The notes under the pieces: generated by a model
Seen by the model: the letters and a program-made list of their open reading frames with translations, nothing else
Told to the model about the DNA's origin: nothing
Databases searched by the model: none
Shown here: piece after piece, positions 58,710 to 64,000 of the stretch
How the letters are laid out: every line of letters starts with the position of its first letter
Position numbering within the stretch: the first letter of the stretch is position 1
Source of the DNA: Alisma plantago-aquatica
Lineage: Eukaryota; Streptophyta; Magnoliopsida; Alismatales; Alismataceae
Reading direction: 5' to 3'
Length of the DNA stretch: 64,000 bases
Assembly (NCBI GenBank): GCA_963693085.1
Contig: OY856412.1
Location: 345,584,457-345,648,456, forward strand
Translations under genes and position numbers: made by a program

Positions 58710-59650
58710 AATTATAATCCCCTAACAAGGATTTCGTCCCCGAAATCCCAGGAAAAAGGAGGGACAGATTTATTCATTTATCATACCCTCAAGTCTCCAC
58801 CTAACTTCTTAATGGTTTGGAGATAAAATAGATATGTAATTCACACAAAGTTCCTTTCATTAATTCATCCTTATCAATGTTTATATTTATGCAGAGCATA
58901 AACCCCTAACATATTATGTCCATATTATTGAAAGGAAGAAGCATAAAAGAACATACATCTATCATTACCCAAGAATATTTACCAAAAGACAAACATATAT
59001 ATCTAATAGAGGTAATTCATTCAGCAATCCTTTATTTGTTTGGGAAAGTTCACTTAGCACTTTGATTGGGAAATTTCAATGACAAAGTTCACTAAGTTAT
59101 TTATTTAGAGAAATTCACTGAGAAGGTTCACTGAGCAGTTTGCCTGGGAAAATTCACTGAGAAAGTTCCCTGAGCAATTTATATGGAAAATTTAACTGAG
59201 AAAGTTCACTGAGAATGTTCATTGAGAATGTTCACTAAGTAGTTTATTTGGAGAAATTCACTGAGAAAGTTCACTGATAATGTTTACTGAGAATATTCAC
59301 TAAGTAGTTTATTTCAAGAAATTCACTGAGAAAGGTCATTGAGAATGTTCACTAAGTAATTTATTTGGAAAAAATCACTGAGAAAGTTTACTGAGAATGT
59401 TCACTAAGTAATTTTTTTTGGGAAAATTCACTAAGAAAGTGCACTGAGTAATTTGTTTGGGAAAATTAACTAAGAAGAGTTCACTGAGAAATTTATTTGA
59501 GAAAATTCACTAAGAAAGTTCACTGAGTAATTTATTTGGAAAATTTCACTGAGAAAATTCACTTAGTTCGTCCTATTTAATTTCATTATACTCTCTAGAT
59601 TGTTTCAAAATGACTAGTTGATCAGAGTAATAAAAAAGATAAAAATTTAG
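58710..59650 (-). other. Start of non-coding internal domain of the second LARD-like element
   Basis: From 58710 the minus strand reads PPT-like GTTAGGGGATTATAATT and GGGGACGAAATCC, as in the first LARD. Similarity to 13745-14110 and to 14940-15000 shows the two share a core. A second PPT-like tract is at 58897-58910. The segment ends abruptly at 59650, where a copy of LTR E1 begins. Confidence 0.8.
59030..59580. repeat. Tandem array built on TTCACTGAGAAAG
   Basis: Degenerate copies of (A)TTCACTGAGAAAGTTCACTGAG with AATTTATTTGGGAAA spacers, units about 35-60 bp, around twelve units. It lies in the non-coding internal domain; the first LARD lacks this array at the matching place. Confidence 0.9.
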
Positions 59651-62600
59651 TTTCCACAAGCTTGGGCACCAAGATAAAGCTTGTAGAGCAATCCTTTTGC
59701 ATTAAAACCTAGTTTTGGTGTAATGTGCAATTTACCCAAAACCTAGGGTGCAATATGTAATTTACCACTTCAATAAGGTCCCTAAAGTTTCTTGGCATCA
59801 TGTTGAGGAAAGAAAATGAGATGGGGCCTCATTTGAATTATGTTGGAGGAGAGAGAATCTTGATATTAAAATAATCAAGATTTAAGCCTAAGTGAAACCT
59901 TAATTCAATTTAGTGCAAAAATAAATATATTAATTGAATCAAAATTAAAATGGTGGAATTCAGATGTGTGTGGACGTTCTTGAGCTTTGCAAGGACCGAA
60001 AATATCCTAAGGAGGTGAAATTCCACTCACCTTATTATAAGGAAAAGAATTTCCACTCAAAAATATATATTAATATTATAAGGGATTAAGGTGCTTAATT
60101 TCTTTTCCCTTAATCCATGGATAATGGAAGGGAGCTCGGTGGGATTGAGTTGCATTTGCATGCAAGAAAACCAAGGAGGAAGTGGTGGCAACATTTTTGG
60201 AAGTAATTGATTTTTATAAAACAATTTTCTCTTTCATCAATTTTCTTATAAAAGAGCCTTTTCCAACCCACCTACGATCTTTTTGGATTCCTTTCTTCTC
60301 CTTGCTGGAAAAATTGACCAAGAGAGCTAAGAACAGTGGGAAGGACGCCCCAACCTATTGTCAATCCTTTCACTCCAAAAGCTTGAGAAATGACCTTGGG
60401 AGGTTGCTAGAGCTTCAACCACCATTAGAACCGTGGAGCTTGGAGCTGGAGATCAGATTTTGAGGCGGGTTTTATAACTTGAACCCTTAATATTATTATT
60501 GCAATCCATTCTTCAATAATTGTTGAATATTTTCTTCTATTTGTTACTCTTGTGATTCATTGCTGAAATTCCCATGAAAAACGGCTGTCGTTCTTGGATG
60601 CATGAAGGAAGAAGATGATGACATCATCTTAGATGCTTATCTAAAGAAAATCTCAGTCCAAATGGTTTCCATCAGTTGCTCAAATGGTTTCCCAAACCGT
60701 TTGGACGCAAACAGTTTCAAACCATTTGAGAGGAAACGATTTCACCGAATCGCATGAGGGCAAACAGTTTCAAACCGTTTGGAGGTGTTGACCAGGGTTG
60801 ACCATTTGTAGATTTGTTGACAAATATGTTGGTTAATGACCCACTAATTATAATTGATTAGTTTCAATTGGTTCATGAGATGAAGTACAATCAATCACCA
60901 AACCCTAATCGGGTTAAGTGCTGATTTCTAATTTGATTAAGTTAGAACATTGGGTTGATTGACCCAAACAGTTTCAAAACAGTTTGGGAATCACCCAAAT
61001 TGTCTCAATACCGTTTGGTGGTCACCCAAGACCATTTGGAGGTCTAGGGTTGAGTATGGTTGAGTAATTGAAGAGTTCGAGATATCAAATTGAATTGCAA
61101 TCAATTGCTGATTTGATAATCAATCCAATGATCCAAACCCTAATTGGATGTTATGAGTTTTGATGATGAGATGGGCAAACGGTCTCAACACCATTTGGAG
61201 ATCATCCAAACGATCTCAAGACCGTTTGGGGGTCATTCAAGATCGTTTGAGGTCAGCTCATATGATATAATGATGATAGTTCATTGATTTCAATTGAATT
61301 GGTTCCACAATGTTAACCATTGATGGTTCCTTAGTTTCAAAACCCTAAGTGATGGTTTGTTGATTATCAAACCTAGTTCAATTGGGTTCAAAACCCTAAA
61401 TTGAAGATCTAATTATATGGTGATTCAGTGGTTCAATTGATGAATACTTTAGTGGTTCAATTGATAGTTGGTTCATGGATTGGAACCTTGAATCGATTAA
61501 GTGTTGATGTCCCTTTTTGGTCCATTCGGTTTTGAGAGGTTTAGACCAAACAATCTTAAAACCGTTTGAGTCCAAATGGTCTCAAGACTGTTTGAGACCA
61601 AACGGTCTCAAACCGTTTGGAGCATCAAATTCATTCGGTTTCAAGATGTGTTGTCTAAATGGTTTCAAGAACTAACTTTGTGAAATAGTTTCAAACCGTT
61701 TGAACTTAATTGGTCAAGATCATTTGAGGTCTAAGTGGCCAAGACCGTTTGAGGTCTAAGTGACTAAGACCTTTTGAAGTTCAAATTTTTTAAACCATTT
61801 GGACATCTAATATGATCAAAGGTCAGTTAGATATTTTGATTATTAATGATGTAAACCAAAGATGATTATGAAGGTTAACCCTAATTATGTGTACATAAGT
61901 GAAGAGTTAACCTAGATCAATCTTGGAGTAATTAAAATCTTAGAGAGGATGATAGGGAGAGATAATGAGAGAGATTATTGTTTATATAATAAGCCCTAAT
62001 TCTCTCATTATGAAACAATGTGTAGTCAGGGTTTGATCCATAATATGAGATCATGAAATCCTCATTGAAAAGATTGATGTACCTTGAACCTATTTTATAG
62101 CAAGGTTATTTGAAACCCTAATTTAGGGCAAAGCTTGGTGAAATCATAATCTAGGGTTGTGATGTAACTCTAACTTAGTGTAACAAAGTAAGAAACCCTA
62201 ATTTAATGGGAAATGTACATCCTAACCCTAATTTGGGTATGAGGTAAGAGAAACCCTACTTGGATGTGAATGGTAAACCTTAATCCCTAAAATGAGGTAA
62301 AGATGCATGTAACCCTAATATAGGGAAGTGCTACTAATTCTTGGTGAAGTCCTATTACTGGGTGATGTGTTGTGAAATCCTAATTTCACATAATATTGTG
62401 AAACCCCAATATAGAAGGATGTTATGTGAAACTTTAATGATGAGTGAGCCTAGGTGAAATCCATATGTATATGAGATGCTAAGTGAACCTCAAATTATAG
62501 TTGTGGAAATCCTATTCCTATTAATGGAATAGTGATTCATGTATTGACAAATGTAATACCTAGAGGGGTTGATAGTTGATATCCTTACATTAATAGTTCC

Positions 62601-64000
62601 TGCCTCAAGGGTGAGTCCATATTATTGGTAATGGTTGTATTTTCTAAATAGAAGAACTCTGACCAATACTTTGCATGATGAATGTGATAATCTAGTGCAT
62701 AATGTATTAGGATGGGGAATACTCTAATACAAGATAAGTGGATGAACTCAAGTAAGATGAAGGTGTTGAAGGAAGTGATACATTAAGATATAATAGATAT
62801 CACATCCAACAGCCCAATTCTAATATACCTTGATATGTTATAAGTCCATTATAATTGGAATGGATGAAACATGAAATGTGTCATGTCAATTGTTACATTG
62901 AGATGTCATGCACCTTGATGATTGTAGGCTAACATGCCTTATGAAACGGTTAATCCAAATCAATAGACTATGATACAATCATATTCTGATAAAGATGAAA
63001 GAGAAAGTCATACTTCGTGTTGATAATACATTCAATGATGCATGATGAGAATAAATAAGTATGTTTTTATACTTATGATATCAATATTAGCTTCTAGCTG
63101 TGAGAAGCAATAAAATAGGGTTGACCATTAATAATATGATCTTAAGAACCCAAGTTGTTATTTATGGAAAACCCTAATGGAGGGTGCTGATATAAAAGAG
63201 ATATCATGAACCCTAAAGAGGGAATGGTGTTGTCACTTAGTGTTGTATGGTTATGATATTAAAGAGAAACCATGAACCCTAAACAGGGAATAGTGATATT
63301 ACTTAGTGTTGCATGATATTGATATGAAACATTATAATTTTTATCATGAATACTAATCATGCAGGGATGATGACATGAGGAGTAGTGTGGCATACAACTC
63401 ATAAAAACATAATTAACTAATGCAGAAGCGTTCTCTAAGCAACGGATTACCGAAAATCACTAAAAATTAAAACCTTTTTACCAAGAGGTCCATAAAATGA
63501 CAACTTTCTCACATAGAGAAAAAGTAACACATTTACATTATGTTTTCAAAAGTACATATCTTGTATCATCTGTTTCTTTGAATTAAAAGCATTGGCTGCC
63601 CTGTTAACGGAGCACATGCAGTATGAAAATCTCAAGGCATTGAGCCAAAATATCGAAAGCACTACTGCTACTACTCCGAGGACCTGAGAGTACAAAGACC
63701 ACACATATGACTCTATCTACATATATACAAGGCATAACAGCCAGTGTCTCTACCTGAGACTTCACTGATGTCCATGTTGTTGTTGTTGTTCTCCTTCCCA
63801 TACTGAAGGATTCTTGTCTCCTCATCCGCGACCACCTAAAAATGTAGCTCCCACGAGGGTGAGACAATTGTAAATTGCCCCAGCGAGAGATATAACTCTC
63901 CACCAGTAACATTATTATTGCAGCTTAAGAAGATAAATATGAACAGAGGAATCATATTTGTTTGACAGCATTTAATTCAATGTCTAACAGAATAGAATAT
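59651..64000 (+). repeat. Second copy of the E1/E2 composite (tandem duplication)
   Basis: From TTTCCACAAG at 59651 the sequence repeats 40556 onward almost exactly, with a 10-bp deletion near 59937 and scattered substitutions. It crosses the site where copia sits in copy 1 (empty here near 63080), then the E1/E2 join (63385/63386), and continues into E2 to the window end. The frame at 60182-60463 mirrors 41079-41378; the frame at 63604-63912 (minus) mirrors 53729-54037. Confidence 0.93.

Overview
The window is repeat DNA from a flowering plant and holds no host gene I can defend. The signs are LTR retrotransposons primed by initiator-methionine tRNA (TGGTATCAGAGC sites), a Tekay/Del-type chromovirus, a Tork/Angela-type Ty1/copia element, a plant L1-type LINE with an RNase H domain, and LTRs of 2.2 to 5.2 kb rich in AAACCCTAA motifs. 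It looks like gene-poor heterochromatin made of nested insertions. I cannot name the species.

Layout. (1) 1-12103 (+): a Ty3/gypsy chromovirus, running from the end of its 5' LTR to a complete 4.47-kb 3' LTR. Its gag-protease-RT segment is present twice as a 2,126-bp tandem repeat. (2) This element sits in the 3' LTR of a minus-strand LARD-like non-autonomous element (12104-27365). That element has LTRs of about 5 kb, a 2.57-kb internal domain without coding sequence, and a decayed LINE (18682-24756) inside its other LTR. (3) 27366-40278 is an old, badly eroded gypsy element. A PBS is visible at 36114 and an integrase fossil at 39745. It is split by a complete gag-only element (28668-35897). 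(4) At 40279 a plus-strand LTR (E1) lies in the fossil integrase. E1 is interrupted by a complete copia element (43994-53199, TSD ATGAT) and then by a minus-strand LTR (E2, 53511-58709) followed by the start of another non-coding internal domain. (5) From 59651 to the window end the E1/E2 composite starts again, nearly identical but without the copia element. This is a tandem duplication of about 9.9 kb with an exact empty site, or two haplotypes joined by the assembler.

How the parts relate. The autonomous gypsy element and the non-coding LARD-like elements share LTR start (TGTAAC...CTGACCTGGGTTA), PBS and post-PBS sequence, PPT neighbourhood and an LTR-end block. I infer that the non-coding ones are or were mobilised by Tekay-like proteins. 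No pol gene here is intact. Premature stops are mostly TAG, then TGA, and rarely TAA. Where a sister copy is available the usual change is CAG to TAG, as expected from deamination of methylated cytosine in CHG context.

Most unusual features: the internal tandem duplication in the gypsy element, the LARD family with a conserved non-coding core and a doubled polypurine-like tract, clusters of short CG-containing palindromes in several unrelated LTRs, the inverted E1/E2 LTR pair, and the duplicated segment with a datable copia insertion. All coordinates and identity statements come from reading by eye; no alignment or database search was run.
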